Assembly: GCF_002100115.1 (NCBI RefSeq)
Contig: NZ_ANBM01000008.1
Coordinates: forward strand, 62,001 to 126,000
Reading direction: 5' to 3'
Length of the DNA stretch: 64,000 bases
From: Anaerovibrio sp. JC8
Lineage (GTDB): Bacteria > Bacillota > Negativicutes > Selenomonadales > Selenomonadaceae
Under the pieces are notes generated by a model. That model saw only the letters and a list, made by a program, of their open reading frames with translations, was not told the origin of the DNA and made no database searches. This document shows, piece by piece, positions 6,904-16,385 of this stretch. Each line of letters opens with the position of its first letter. Within the stretch, counting starts at the first letter, position 1. The position numbers and the translations under genes were made by a program.

Positions 6904-7092
6904 CTAGATATTTGATGGCCAAACCGGCACATGTACAGCCTTAAGGCGGTTAAACCGTGGTACAGGCTTGGTAATTTTCTTTGCATTAAATTTGATGATA
7001 TTAGGTATAGCCGGTGTAATACGGCTCAAAGCACCCCCGGGGGTAGCACTTGCCACTATCTTCAATGCCTTGCTGCATAATACTTTTTCCAT
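6904..7092 (-). CDS. Small basic hypothetical protein (62 aa)
   Basis: Not recognised. I start it at ATG 7092, nine bases after a GGGGG site; the upstream in-frame ATG (7128) precedes that site. The product is strongly basic (many K/R, a single acidic residue), with a hydrophobic opening (MEKVLCSKALKIVASATPGG) and a C-terminal VPVWPSNI. There is no clear signal peptide cleavage site or known motif. It is monocistronic. It could be a small structural or secreted peptide or a non-gene; the good ribosome-binding site is the main support. Confidence 0.4.
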   Translation of the reverse strand: MEKVLCSKALKIVASATPGGALSRITPAIPNIIKFNAKKITKPVPRFNRLKAVHVPVWPSNI

Positions 7093-7197
7093 AATGATTT
7101 TCCCCCTTTTTCTTCGATTCAAAAACATCTCTGTTTGAACATACGAACCAAATGGAAAACCATTACAAATTAAGTTACTTTTTTAATTATCACCATC

Positions 7198-7240
7198 AAA
7201 AAAGCTGTGGCACTCCCCGAAAGGATGCCACAACTTTTTA
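7198..7240 (-). terminator. Terminator of the DUF3298-type gene
   Basis: TGTGGCA (7206-7212) pairs with TGCCACA (7226-7232), flanked by A- and T-runs on both sides. On the minus strand it ends GCTTTTTT, 35 bases past the stop at 7275. Confidence 0.8.
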
Positions 7241-7274
7241 ATATTTGCTATAACTTGAATAATTCCTGAATTAA

Positions 7275-8141
7275 TCAGCCTTTTGCCCTTGCACCGTAGA
7301 AAACATACTTGTTGTTGAAGAGCTTAAAATACTTGTGGTATGGCAGCTTAACCTCCAAGGTTCCCATAGCATAGCAGCCGATTTCATAGTTGCCGAAGTA
7401 TATGATGCAATCATCCTCGCTCAAACCGAATTGCAGGTTGCCGTCCTCAATCAGTGCCTTAACTGCCTTGAGAGCTTCAGTTCTGTCCGGCATTGCAGAA
7501 CGCGGCTCAATCTGGTTGGCTGCTTCTTCCACGATTATCTCTGCCAAACCATCGGTAGTCTTGAAAATATCGTTGAGCTTCAGCTCCTTGCCGGTCTTGG
7601 AATCAAAAACGTGGGCCTTGTAATAATAAACAGGATGAGCACCGCCAAGATAAACAAACTCACCGCCTACACAGCTGAATACCGTGGAATCAGCCCGCAG
7701 CCCGCTGTAGCTCAGCTCATAGCTGTATATAGGATCATTGCTGTCACCCTGATACCAGCCACCGGCCTTGCCCTCCTCATACAGTGCAATCAAATCAGGG
7801 GACCAGCTGTTCATCATCCGCCGCATATAGCTCCAGTTTTCAGCAGAAAGCTTATCGAGAGAATCCTGTAATTTTGGATAAGCCTCTGCAAAGTCAGGAG
7901 CCAAAGTAACCTCATAGGTGCTGGATTCCATCAGCTTTCTGCCATAATAGACCAGCTCCGACCTCTGCACGCTGGTGTTGTACGCCAATGGAGTACTGTA
8001 AGGAATACCGCCCGGTGTTGCAAAATCCCCCGGTTCCTCACAAGCCATGGCCACTCCGGTATAACTGTAATCTGTAGTTACAGGTGCCCAAATACCCAGT
8101 GCTGCCACAGCAACCCCTGCTACCAGCATTTTTTTCCACAT
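7275..8141 (-). CDS. Secreted DUF3298/DUF4163 (RsiV-like) protein
   Basis: 288 residues, starting at ATG 8141, seven bases after GGAGG (the ATG at 8159 lies before the site). The signal peptide is MWKKMLVAGVAVAALGIW through about TGVAMA, with AMA-CEE a plausible cleavage. The mature part reads like DUF4163 followed by DUF3298: YTGVAM, then VGGEFVYLGGAHPVYYYKAHVFDSKTG, LKLNDIF, a helical region, then LSEDDCIIYFGNYEIGCYAMGTLEVKLPY. These domains occur in the extracytoplasmic part of anti-sigma factor RsiV and in lysozyme-binding or unknown periplasmic proteins. No sigma factor lies nearby, so a free periplasmic protein is more likely than an anti-sigma factor. Confidence 0.75.
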   Translation of the reverse strand: MWKKMLVAGVAVAALGIWAPVTTDYSYTGVAMACEEPGDFATPGGIPYSTPLAYNTSVQRSELVYYGRKLMESSTYEVTLAPDFAEAYPKLQDSLDKLSAENWSYMRRMMNSWSPDLIALYEEGKAGGWYQGDSNDPIYSYELSYSGLRADSTVFSCVGGEFVYLGGAHPVYYYKAHVFDSKTGKELKLNDIFKTTDGLAEIIVEEAANQIEPRSAMPDRTEALKAVKALIEDGNLQFGLSEDDCIIYFGNYEIGCYAMGTLEVKLPYHKYFKLFNNKYVFYGARAKG

Positions 8142-8236
8142 AATAATCCCTCCATTCACAATAAATATTGTGCTTACCTTGACTCAATAATATATGAATG
8201 AGAAGAATTTTGCTACTTAAAATTCAATTAAAAAAT

Positions 8237-8414
8237 AGCAGGATTAATGACTGGAGCAATAGGATTTTGAGCGTCAAAAAACTTTTTTTATAAACCTGCA
8301 TTAGTGATAAAAATTATTTGTTTGAGCAAAGCGAGTTATAATTTTTATCACTATTTTTTGATATGTAAAAAATGTTTTTAGCGAAAAATCCGTGCTACAG
8401 GCAATAATCCTGCT
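8237..8414. repeat. Long imperfect inverted-repeat element (MITE-like)
   Basis: A 178-base palindromic element fills the gap between two convergently unrelated minus-strand genes. Its ends are AGCAGGATTA (8237-8246) and TAATCCTGCT (8405-8414). The centre has perfect 16-base arms, TAGTGATAAAAATTAT (8302-8317) and its complement (8338-8353), around a 20-base loop with GAGCAAAGCGAG. The intervening arms also match imperfectly. The A/T-rich similarity continues to the stop codon at 8428. It could be a miniature transposable element or a large RNA hairpin that also ends ABC-F transcription. No transposase is present. Confidence 0.65.
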
Positions 8415-8427
8415 CATTAAATTTTAA

Positions 8428-9984
8428 TTAGATAATTTTGGTGGTCCAGCCCTCAATATTCCATACAGAATCCACCCAGTCCTCATAGAAATCCGGCTCA
8501 TGGGAAACCAGCAAAATGGTACCCTTGTATTCCTTAAGGGCCCGCTTCAATTCAGCCTTGGCATCCACATCCAGATGGTTGGTTGGCTCGTCCAGTACCA
8601 GCAGATTAACCGGCTTCTGCATAATCTTGCACAGACGCACCTTGGCCGCCTCACCGCCGGAGAGAACCATCATCTTGCTGGTAATATGCTCGTTGGTAAG
8701 GCCACAGGCTGCCAGAGCTGCCCGAACCTCAAACTCGCTCATGCCCGGATATTCCTGCCAAATTTCCTCAATGGCAGTGTTGTCGTTGCCCTTGGTGGAC
8801 TCCTGCTCAAAATAACCAGGGGTCACAAACTCACCCAGCTCTATCTTGCCGGAAATCGGCTTAATCATGCCCAGCAAAGTCTTTAACAGGGTGGTCTTAC
8901 CCAGACCGTTCACGCCCCGCAGAGCCACCTTCTTGCCCCGCTCCAGCTGTAAATCCACCGGGTTGGTCAGCGGGGTATCATAACCTAAAATCAGCCGCTT
9001 GGCCTCAATAACAAACCGGCTTGGAGTACGGTCCATCTGAAAATTGAAGTGAGGCTTTGGCTTTTCCGTGCGCTTTTCCAGCACTTCCATCTTATCCAGC
9101 TTCTTCTGACGTGAATTGGCCATGCCACGGGTAGCCACCCGGGCCTTGTTTCGCTGAATAAAGTCCTTCTCCCGGGCAATTTCTGCCTGCTGGCGCTCAT
9201 AGGCCGCATCCTCCTGACGACGCTTGATGGCATACATCTCCTGGAACTTCTCATAGCTGCCGGTATAACGGGTCAGGCTGGCATTCTCCACATGATAAAT
9301 AACATTGGTCACCGCATTCAGGAACGGCACATCATGGGACACCAGAATAAAGGCATTCTCATAGCCCTGCAAATAGGTCTTCAGCCACTCAATATGCTCC
9401 ACATCAAGATAATTGGTAGGCTCGTCCAAAATAAGGATATCCGGGCTCTGCAAAAGCAGCTTCGTCAGCAATACCTTGGTGCGCTGACCGCCGGACAATT
9501 CATCAACCATGCGGTCAAGGCCAATATCCCGCAGGCCCAGGCCTCCGGCCACCTCCTCTATCTTGCTGTCCAGGGTGTAAAAGCTGTGGGCATCCAGGAT
9601 TTCCTGAATTTCTCCCGCATCATTCAGGAGCTTGTCCATTTCCTCCGGAGAGGCTTCACCCATTTTATCGTAGCAGGACTGCATTTCTGCTTCCAGCTTG
9701 TACATTTCATCAAAGGCGGTTTTCAGCACATCACGGATGGTCATGCCAGCCTTCAGAACAGCGTGCTGGTCCAGATAGCCGGCGGTAACCCGCTTGGCCC
9801 ACTCCACCTTGCCCTCATCCGGGGTCATCTGGCCGGTAATAATGGACAGAAAAGTAGACTTGCCCTCACCGTTGGCTCCTACCAGTGCCACATGCTCCCC
9901 CTTCAGCAGGCGAAAGCTAACATCCTCAAAAATAGTCCTGGCCCCAAAGCCATGGGACATTCTTTCAACATTTACAATACTCAA
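8428..9984 (-). CDS. ABC-F family ATPase
   Basis: 518 residues with two ATP-binding cassettes and no membrane segments. Cassette 1 has Walker A GANGEGKST, signature LSGGQRTKV and Walker B LILDEPTNYLD. Cassette 2 has GVNGLGKTT, LSGGEAAKV and LVLDEPTNHLD. The linker between them (about residues 240-320) is rich in K, R, E and Q (RRQEDAAYERQQAEIAREKD), the ABC-F feature that reaches into the ribosomal E site. Members act on stalled ribosomes or confer antibiotic resistance by target protection; this sequence most resembles the YkpA/YbiT-like housekeeping type. It overlaps the sfsA stop by four bases, so the two are translationally coupled. Confidence 0.93.
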   Translation of the reverse strand: MSIVNVERMSHGFGARTIFEDVSFRLLKGEHVALVGANGEGKSTFLSIITGQMTPDEGKVEWAKRVTAGYLDQHAVLKAGMTIRDVLKTAFDEMYKLEAEMQSCYDKMGEASPEEMDKLLNDAGEIQEILDAHSFYTLDSKIEEVAGGLGLRDIGLDRMVDELSGGQRTKVLLTKLLLQSPDILILDEPTNYLDVEHIEWLKTYLQGYENAFILVSHDVPFLNAVTNVIYHVENASLTRYTGSYEKFQEMYAIKRRQEDAAYERQQAEIAREKDFIQRNKARVATRGMANSRQKKLDKMEVLEKRTEKPKPHFNFQMDRTPSRFVIEAKRLILGYDTPLTNPVDLQLERGKKVALRGVNGLGKTTLLKTLLGMIKPISGKIELGEFVTPGYFEQESTKGNDNTAIEEIWQEYPGMSEFEVRAALAACGLTNEHITSKMMVLSGGEAAKVRLCKIMQKPVNLLVLDEPTNHLDVDAKAELKRALKEYKGTILLVSHEPDFYEDWVDSVWNIEGWTTKII

Positions 9985-10646
9985 GCTCGTATCTCCTTAA
10001 CAATAATCATGGAATCCGGTCTGATTTCCGTACAGTAGAAAATCACTTCTACCCCCGCAGCCCTGGCCGCTGCCAGTGCCTCACCATACTGGGGATGAGT
10101 GGCAATATTGGGGCGCACCTCAGTAATGCCCTCCATCTGAATGACATAGGCAATGGCACATTTATAGCCCTCGGCCACTGCCCCGGCCAGCTCGTTAAGG
10201 TGCTTTATACCCCGCTCAGTAGGTGCATCGGGAAAATAACCGATGCCATCCACCTCCAGGGTACAGCCCTTAACCTCCATCAGATAGTTGTCCTGGCCCC
10301 GTTCCATGTAAAAATCTATTCTGGAGCTTCCAAAAGAAAACTCAGGCTTTATCATATCAAAATTTTGTTGTTTTAGCCACTCCAAAACCACTTTATTGGG
10401 AGCCTGGCTGTCCATGTTAATCAGTCCCAGCCCCTCCTTGTACACCGCAATAATGTCGTACTTGGTCTTGCGGTTGGGATTGTCGGCTATTTCCAGCACC
10501 ACCGTCACCCCCGGAAGGAGCAGTTCCTTGCAGCGGCCGGTATTTTTCACATGAACCGTTTCCACCTGCCCATCAATTTCCACATGGGCGATAAAACGAT
10601 TGGGACGGTCAATAAACCGTCCCTCAATAATATTTTTATATTGCAT
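9981..10646 (-). CDS. sfsA: SfsA family DNA/RNA nuclease
   Basis: 221 residues, typical SfsA length. It opens with an OB-like segment (EGRFIDRPNRFIAHVEIDGQ, then HVKNTGRCKELL). The C-terminal nuclease part has SSRIDFYMERG, MEVKGCTLEVDGIGYFPDAPTERG (PD-(D/E)XK-type acidic and lysine residues) and HLNELAGAVAEGYKCAI. SfsA was first described as a sugar-fermentation stimulator and later reported to have nuclease activity. It overlaps the downstream ABC-F gene (ATGA type) and begins two bases from the RND permease stop, so it may be part of the pump transcript. Confidence 0.93.
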   Translation of the reverse strand: MQYKNIIEGRFIDRPNRFIAHVEIDGQVETVHVKNTGRCKELLLPGVTVVLEIADNPNRKTKYDIIAVYKEGLGLINMDSQAPNKVVLEWLKQQNFDMIKPEFSFGSSRIDFYMERGQDNYLMEVKGCTLEVDGIGYFPDAPTERGIKHLNELAGAVAEGYKCAIAYVIQMEGITEVRPNIATHPQYGEALAAARAAGVEVIFYCTEIRPDSMIIVKEIRA

Positions 10647-10648
10647 AA

Positions 10649-13600
10649 TTACCTCTTGCGCAATCGGTCAAGCCATGTACTGGCCGGATGATTCTCAAAG
10701 AACATAAAGATAATCGGAATAATCAACAGGGTAAATATAGTGGATGACAGCAGACCGCCAATGATAACCCAGGCCATGCTTACCCTGGTTTCTGCACCCT
10801 CGGACATGGCCAGTGCCGTCGGCATCATGCCCACTATCATGGTGATGGTAGTCATCATAATCGGCTTCAAACGCACCTTGCCGGCCTCCACAATGGCCTC
10901 GTAGGCACTGTAGCCCCGGCTCTGCAGGGTCATGGTATAATCCAGCAGCAGGGTACCATTCTTGGCCACCACGCCGTCCATTACCAAAATACCGATCATG
11001 GAATACAAATTCAGGGTATTGTGGGTAAACAGCAAAAAGAGAATAGCACCAATAATACCCAACGGCAAGGAAAACATTCTTATAAACGGCGTAATAAGGG
11101 ATTCATACAGCACCGCCAGCAGCATATAAATCAATACCATGGCCATAATCAGGGCCATAAACAGCTGCTGGAAGGAATCGTCCATCTTGTCGGACTGGCC
11201 CGTAAATCTATAGGACACACCATCCCCCAGATCCACCTTCTTCAATTCCTTCCTTACATCCTGAAGCACATCATTCAGAGGCCTGTTACCAGCGTTGGCA
11301 AACAACGTTATGGAACGCTGCTTGTTGACACGGCGTATGCGCACCGGTCCCGTAGCATATTTCATATCGGTTACATCACCAATAAACATGGTGCGGCCGT
11401 TGACATCAATAGGAATAGATGCCACATCGGAAGCCTTGAAGCCATCTGCCCCCTTAAAACGCACATTGATATCAGTATCCTGATTATTGTTCAGTGGGTC
11501 ATTGCTGATATTGCCCGCCTTCTTGCCGGAAATTGCCGAGGAAATAGCTGTATCCACATCCCCCACGGAAACTCCCATGGCACGAATCTTCTCACGGTCA
11601 AGGTTCAGCCGCAGCTCCGGTGCCCCCTCCACATAGGAGGAAGCCACATCGGTGATGCCGGACACCTTGTGATTCAATACATCCTTCACCTTGTCAGCTG
11701 CCGCCACCAGCTTTTCATTGTCCATACTGCGCAGCTCAATGCGCACAGCACCGCCGCCACGGATACCGCCACCGGATACACCGGCTACCGAGGTCTGGGT
11801 CTCGGACACACGGATTGTAGCGTCATCTATACCACCACAAAAGGCCCGCATTTCATCCGCCACTTCCCATACACTGCGGCTGCGGTCTCCCCGGTCCTTC
11901 AGCTCCACCCGGATACGGCCTTCATTGGAGCTGCTTCCTCCGGCGTTAGCCAGATAATGCTTAACCTCGGGAATGGTATTCAGCTTTTCCTCTATGCGGG
12001 TAATGACCTTGTGGGTCTCGTCAGCAGTATAGCTTACCGGCATTTCCACAAATATCTGGAAGCTGCCCTCATCGGTGCGGGGCATAAATTCAGCACCCAC
12101 TGCCCCCAACGGAATCAGTGACACAGAGCCGATAAACAGGGCCAGTGCCCCCAGCAGCAGCTTCTTCTGGTTGGCAAAGCTCTTTTTCAGCAGCTCCTCA
12201 TATTTGGCAACCGCCCTTTCCTCCAGCCGGTCCATAAATTCCCAAAGCCTTTTCTTGGAAGGGTGATAGCCCTTGCGATAAAACTTTGAGGCCAGCATCG
12301 GCGTCAGCGTAAAGGACACAAACAGGGAAAACATGCCTGCAAACACAATGGTAAGACCGAACTGACGGAAGAACTGCCCCGTCATGCCGGACATAAAGGC
12401 AATAGGCAGGAAGGTCACCGCATCACACAGGGTAATGGCCACCGCCGCCATGCCAATTTCCATACGGCCGTTTTCCGCCGCATCATCAGGGGACTCACCC
12501 ATTTTCAGGTGGCGGATAATATTTTCCAGTACCACCACGGAGTCATCCACCAGAATACCAATACACAGGGTCATACCCATAAGGGACATCATGTTGAAGG
12601 TAAAACCCGCCGAATACATTACAAAAAAGGTAGCCACCAAGGAGGTTGGAATAGCCACCATAACCGCTGCCATGGACCGCCAGCCCCTGAGGAACAAAAA
12701 CAGCACCAGACCGGTGGTAATAAGACCCTCCACCAGTGTTCCCAAGGTATTGTTCAAGGAATTGCGGACATAATCCGCATCATTGCTGGTCACCGTAAAC
12801 TGATAATCCGGATTATCCCGCCTGATGACTGCCAGCTTTCTTTCGATGTTATCCGCAGTTTCCACCACATTGGCATCACTGTTTTTGTAGATAAGCATCA
12901 TTACCGAGGACTCACCGTTGAATTCGCCATAACGGTTTACCCGTGCGTTCTGATGGCGTACTGAAGCCACAGAAGTCAAGGGAATCTGTGCCCTGTCGGC
13001 ATTCTGCACAAAAATATGCTCAATATCTGATGCCTTCTCGTACTGGGCCACTGCCCGCACATCAGACTTGTATTTATCCGTATAGATGGTGCCGGATGGC
13101 AGCAGCTTATTTTCATTTCTGATGGCCGCTACAATGTCATTAAGATTCAGCTTGTAGGCCGCCATCTTGTCCTTGTCCACCTCGACGGCAATCTCTTTGT
13201 CCAGCCCGCCGAAAACCTCTATCTCCGACACGCCGCCGGCCTGCTGGAGCTCATCGGCAAAGACCTTGTCCACCTTGGAATACATATCCGACATGGAATG
13301 CTCCGAGGTTACCGCCACCTCAACTATTGGCTCGTCATTGTCATCACGCTTGATGACCACCGGCTCATCCGCCTCATCCGGCAGATTATAGCGTATGGCC
13401 TCCACCTTCTTGGTGGCATCTATGGCAGCACTGTCCGCATTGGCATCAAATTCCAGCTCCACCGTCACCCGGGCCCGCTCATATTGGGCCGTTGACTGGA
13501 TATTCTTCACGTTGGACAGGGAGGACAGAGCCTCCTCCACCGGCTTTACCACCTGCTGCTCCACGGACTCCGCACTGGCCCCCGGATAGCGCACCATTAC

Positions 13601-13738
13601 CGTGATATAAGGAGTATTGACCGCCGGCAGCAGCTCCACCCCGATGCGGATAAAGCTGAACAGCCCCAGCACCACAAAGAGGCAGACGATCATGGAAATA
13701 CCCACCGGCCGCTTAATGGAAAGTCTTGTAATGTTCAT
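10649..13738 (-). CDS. RND efflux permease (AcrB/HAE1-type)
   Basis: 1029 residues, twelve membrane segments in the usual 1+5, 1+5 layout with two large periplasmic loops. The N-terminal SIKRPVGISM segment, the TM4 aspartate pair in GILVDDSVVVLENI, and late TM regions such as GILVMDGVVAKNGTLLLDY are standard for hydrophobe/amphiphile efflux RND pumps, which use proton flux to drive drugs across the outer membrane. The start ATG at 13738 overlaps the adaptor's TGA (TGATG); an in-frame TTG lies one codon upstream. No outer-membrane TolC-like gene is next to it, so it must recruit one encoded elsewhere. Confidence 0.95.
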   Translation of the reverse strand: MNITRLSIKRPVGISMIVCLFVVLGLFSFIRIGVELLPAVNTPYITVMVRYPGASAESVEQQVVKPVEEALSSLSNVKNIQSTAQYERARVTVELEFDANADSAAIDATKKVEAIRYNLPDEADEPVVIKRDDNDEPIVEVAVTSEHSMSDMYSKVDKVFADELQQAGGVSEIEVFGGLDKEIAVEVDKDKMAAYKLNLNDIVAAIRNENKLLPSGTIYTDKYKSDVRAVAQYEKASDIEHIFVQNADRAQIPLTSVASVRHQNARVNRYGEFNGESSVMMLIYKNSDANVVETADNIERKLAVIRRDNPDYQFTVTSNDADYVRNSLNNTLGTLVEGLITTGLVLFLFLRGWRSMAAVMVAIPTSLVATFFVMYSAGFTFNMMSLMGMTLCIGILVDDSVVVLENIIRHLKMGESPDDAAENGRMEIGMAAVAITLCDAVTFLPIAFMSGMTGQFFRQFGLTIVFAGMFSLFVSFTLTPMLASKFYRKGYHPSKKRLWEFMDRLEERAVAKYEELLKKSFANQKKLLLGALALFIGSVSLIPLGAVGAEFMPRTDEGSFQIFVEMPVSYTADETHKVITRIEEKLNTIPEVKHYLANAGGSSSNEGRIRVELKDRGDRSRSVWEVADEMRAFCGGIDDATIRVSETQTSVAGVSGGGIRGGGAVRIELRSMDNEKLVAAADKVKDVLNHKVSGITDVASSYVEGAPELRLNLDREKIRAMGVSVGDVDTAISSAISGKKAGNISNDPLNNNQDTDINVRFKGADGFKASDVASIPIDVNGRTMFIGDVTDMKYATGPVRIRRVNKQRSITLFANAGNRPLNDVLQDVRKELKKVDLGDGVSYRFTGQSDKMDDSFQQLFMALIMAMVLIYMLLAVLYESLITPFIRMFSLPLGIIGAILFLLFTHNTLNLYSMIGILVMDGVVAKNGTLLLDYTMTLQSRGYSAYEAIVEAGKVRLKPIMMTTITMIVGMMPTALAMSEGAETRVSMAWVIIGGLLSSTIFTLLIIPIIFMFFENHPASTWLDRLRKR

Positions 13739-15000
13739 CAATTTCCATCACCTGCTTCGTCCGATGATTCCAATGTCACCCTGCCACCATGCTTCAAGCG
13801 GTCAATGCTGGAAACAGCCACAATATCCCCTTCATTTATGCCGGAGAGGATTTCCACCTCGGCATCATTGATAAGTCCTATGGTAATTTCCCGTTCCTCC
13901 ACGGTTTCCGTGTCCCCGTTGTACACAAATACAGTGGTTCTGCCATTCTTCGTCAAAAGGGCATCCTTAGGTGCAAAGAGAGTATCCCTGCGCTGCAAAA
14001 TATCTACAGAGGTTCTGGCAAATAAGCCTGCCTTTATATCCCCTTTGGCAACATCCAAGGATATGCGGACAGAATAAGCCTTGGTATCGTCACTCATGGC
14101 AGGGCTTACATATACCACCTTGCCCTGATAGGTATTGCCCATGGCATCAATGGTCACTGACACAGGCATGCCGGTGGTCAGCAGTGCCGCATCATTCTCT
14201 GAAATAGAGCAGTCCACATACAGATGGCTGTTGTCCACCAGGGTCAGCACCTTGCTGCCGGCGGTGAGATAGCTTCCCACCTCCACATCACGGAAGCCAA
14301 TGACACCACCCCGTGGTGCCCGGATAAACATATCCTCCCGCTGCTTGCGGAGAGCATCCACACTATAGGCGTTCTTACGGGCGTTGTAGAGCTTGGAGCG
14401 GACACTGGCCGGAGAGGTTCCCGTATTCTGGTCCATCAGGGCATCGTATTCTGCCTTGGCCGTCACATAGACATTTCTGGCATTTTCCAGCTGGTCAAGG
14501 GAAATGGCCCCGATATTATACAGATACTGCTGCCGCTCGTAGTGGCTTTTCTGTATTTCGTAGGCCGCACCCGCCTTGGCAAACTTGGCATTGTAGGAAG
14601 CCTCCTCAGTTTCACTGTCTGCCAGGGCAGCCTCAGCTGCTGCCTCACCCTGCAAAATGGCAATATCCAGATCCACAGTGTCCTGGGCCACCAGAATATC
14701 TCCCTCTGCCACCTGGTCACCCAGCTTGACATTGACCGCCGTAACCCGGCCGGCATACTTCGGAGCCAGAACAATAGTGGCATCCGCCGTGGTATGGCCG
14801 GACAATACAATATGTCGCTTCATATCAGCCCGCTTCACCTGATAGGTGGCGATTTTTGGCAGCGGCAGCTCCGGCTTTCTGCCCTTGTCACCGCCCTTTA
14901 CAAACACAAAATAGCCCAATATAAATACCAGCAGCAGGCACACTGCTCCTGCCACCCGAAACTTTTTATCCTTCTTTAATTTTGACCAATCGTGGCGCAT
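13738..15000 (-). CDS. RND efflux periplasmic adaptor (HlyD family)
   Basis: 420 residues. A short cytoplasmic start is followed by a membrane anchor (about 17-36, VAGAVCLLLVFILGYFVFV). The lipoyl-like half-motif LAPKYAGRVTAVNVKLGDQV comes next, then a long coiled-coil hairpin (about 100-215, DSETEEASYNAKFAKAG through LRKQREDMF), the second half-motif RAPRGGVIGFRDVEVGSYLTAG, a beta-barrel and a membrane-proximal domain. It bridges the permease encoded immediately downstream to an outer-membrane channel. GGAGG lies six bases before ATG. No regulator is adjacent, unlike the second adaptor at the left edge. Confidence 0.95.
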   Translation of the reverse strand: MRHDWSKLKKDKKFRVAGAVCLLLVFILGYFVFVKGGDKGRKPELPLPKIATYQVKRADMKRHIVLSGHTTADATIVLAPKYAGRVTAVNVKLGDQVAEGDILVAQDTVDLDIAILQGEAAAEAALADSETEEASYNAKFAKAGAAYEIQKSHYERQQYLYNIGAISLDQLENARNVYVTAKAEYDALMDQNTGTSPASVRSKLYNARKNAYSVDALRKQREDMFIRAPRGGVIGFRDVEVGSYLTAGSKVLTLVDNSHLYVDCSISENDAALLTTGMPVSVTIDAMGNTYQGKVVYVSPAMSDDTKAYSVRISLDVAKGDIKAGLFARTSVDILQRRDTLFAPKDALLTKNGRTTVFVYNGDTETVEEREITIGLINDAEVEILSGINEGDIVAVSSIDRLKHGGRVTLESSDEAGDGN

Positions 15001-15149
15001 TACCTACCTCCACACCAGCAATATATTTAAATTTTTAATTTTTCAGAGAATTTTTAGTATATCTGCGATATAATATACTTATACATTATATTTTAGTCTA
15101 CAAATGTTTTTTTGACTATTATTTTATTAGTGAAAGGTGGTTTTTATTA
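15001..15149. promoter_or_regulatory. Divergent promoter region between RND operon and flavoprotein gene
   Basis: A/T-rich spacer with several TATAAT-like boxes on both strands (for example TATAAT at 15069-15074, plus strand). I could not pair them convincingly with -35 boxes, so the exact starts are open. The RND operon and the flavoprotein must both start here. Confidence 0.4.
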
Positions 15150-16319
15150 ATGTTTTCAGTTGAATTTAAGCCGGGCATTTATTGGGTTGGTTCCATGGAC
15201 TATTCCATGCGCAGCTTCCACGGCTACAGCACAGACCGCGGCTCTACCTACAATGCCTACCTCATTATTGATGACAAAATAACCCTTATTGATACCGTAA
15301 AGGCACCATTCTGCATGGAAATGTTTGGCCGCCTCAGAACTGTTATTGACCCGGCCAAGATTGATTATATCGTGTCCAACCACGTAGAGCCGGACCACTC
15401 CGGCGGTATTCCATTTATGATGCAGCATTGCCCTAATGCCAAAATCGTCACCAGCGACCCTAACGGCCTCAAGGGACTCACCGGCCGCTATGGTGAGCGG
15501 GATTACATCGCCGTAAAGGCCGGCGATACCCTGTCTCTGGGCAAGCGCACCCTGACCTTCGTGCCTACTCCTATGCTCCACTGGCCAGACAGCATGGTTA
15601 CCTACTGTCCGGAGGAGGAGCTGTTGTTTGCCAATGATGCCTTTGGCCAGCATTTGGCCACCACAGCCCGTTTCGATGATGAAACCGACCTGCACGAGGT
15701 TATGCATCAGGCCAAGAAGTATTATGCCAACATTCTCATGCCATTTGGCATGCAGGCCACCAAGGCCATTGAAGCCCTCAGCGGTCTCAAGATCAGCATG
15801 ATAGCCACCGGCCACGGTGTTTCCTGGCGCAAGCATATTCCGGAAATCATCCAGGCCTACAAGGACTGGAGCACCTTCAAGAAAACCGACAAGGCTGTTG
15901 TAGTCTTTGATACCATGTGGCACACCACAGAAATTATGGCCAAGAACGTGGCCGATGCCTTCCACAAGGCCGGCATTGAGCCAAAGCTCTTTGACCTTAG
16001 ATGTGACCATATTTCCGATGTAATGACGGAGCTGCTGGATGCCAAATACATCGCCGTAGGCTCCCCTACCATCAACAACCAGATGATGCCATCCGTAGCC
16101 GCTTTCTTCTGCTACATGAAGGGCCTGGCACCAAAGGGCCTTAAGGGCTTTGCCTTCGGCTCCTACGGCTGGGGCGGCCAGAGCATTCCACAGGTGGAAG
16201 AAGCACTGAAGGACTGCAAGGTAGAAATCGTCCTTGACCAGCAGAAGATCCAGAACACCCCTAACCCAGCCTTCCTAAAGGGCCTGCAGGAAAATGTGGT
16301 AAATCTGGTAAAAGGATAA
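15150..16319 (+). CDS. A-type flavoprotein (flavodiiron, FprA family)
   Basis: 389 residues: an N-terminal metallo-beta-lactamase-like diiron domain and a C-terminal flavodoxin domain. Diiron ligands are visible in NHVEPDHSGGIP (H-x-E-x-D-H), a histidine in TPMLHWPDSM, the bridging aspartate in FANDAFGQH, and TGHGVSWR. The FMN-binding loop is FDTMWHTTE. Such enzymes reduce O2 to water, and/or NO to N2O, in the cytoplasm of anaerobes, taking electrons from rubredoxin or F420. No rubredoxin domain is fused and none lies adjacent. It is a single-gene unit with a strong terminator. Confidence 0.95.
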   Translation: MFSVEFKPGIYWVGSMDYSMRSFHGYSTDRGSTYNAYLIIDDKITLIDTVKAPFCMEMFGRLRTVIDPAKIDYIVSNHVEPDHSGGIPFMMQHCPNAKIVTSDPNGLKGLTGRYGERDYIAVKAGDTLSLGKRTLTFVPTPMLHWPDSMVTYCPEEELLFANDAFGQHLATTARFDDETDLHEVMHQAKKYYANILMPFGMQATKAIEALSGLKISMIATGHGVSWRKHIPEIIQAYKDWSTFKKTDKAVVVFDTMWHTTEIMAKNVADAFHKAGIEPKLFDLRCDHISDVMTELLDAKYIAVGSPTINNQMMPSVAAFFCYMKGLAPKGLKGFAFGSYGWGGQSIPQVEEALKDCKVEIVLDQQKIQNTPNPAFLKGLQENVVNLVKG

Positions 16320-16331
16320 GTTGAATCAATA

Positions 16332-16369
16332 AAAAAACTGTTGCATAAATTTTTATGCAACAGTTTTTT
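16332..16369. terminator. Bidirectional terminator
   Basis: Near-perfect 18-base palindrome: AAAAAACTGTTGCATAAA (16332-16349) and its complement (16352-16369). A-run and T-run lie on both flanks, serving the converging flavoprotein and autotransporter genes. Confidence 0.9.
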
Positions 16370-16385
16370 ATTTGTGTTTATATTC

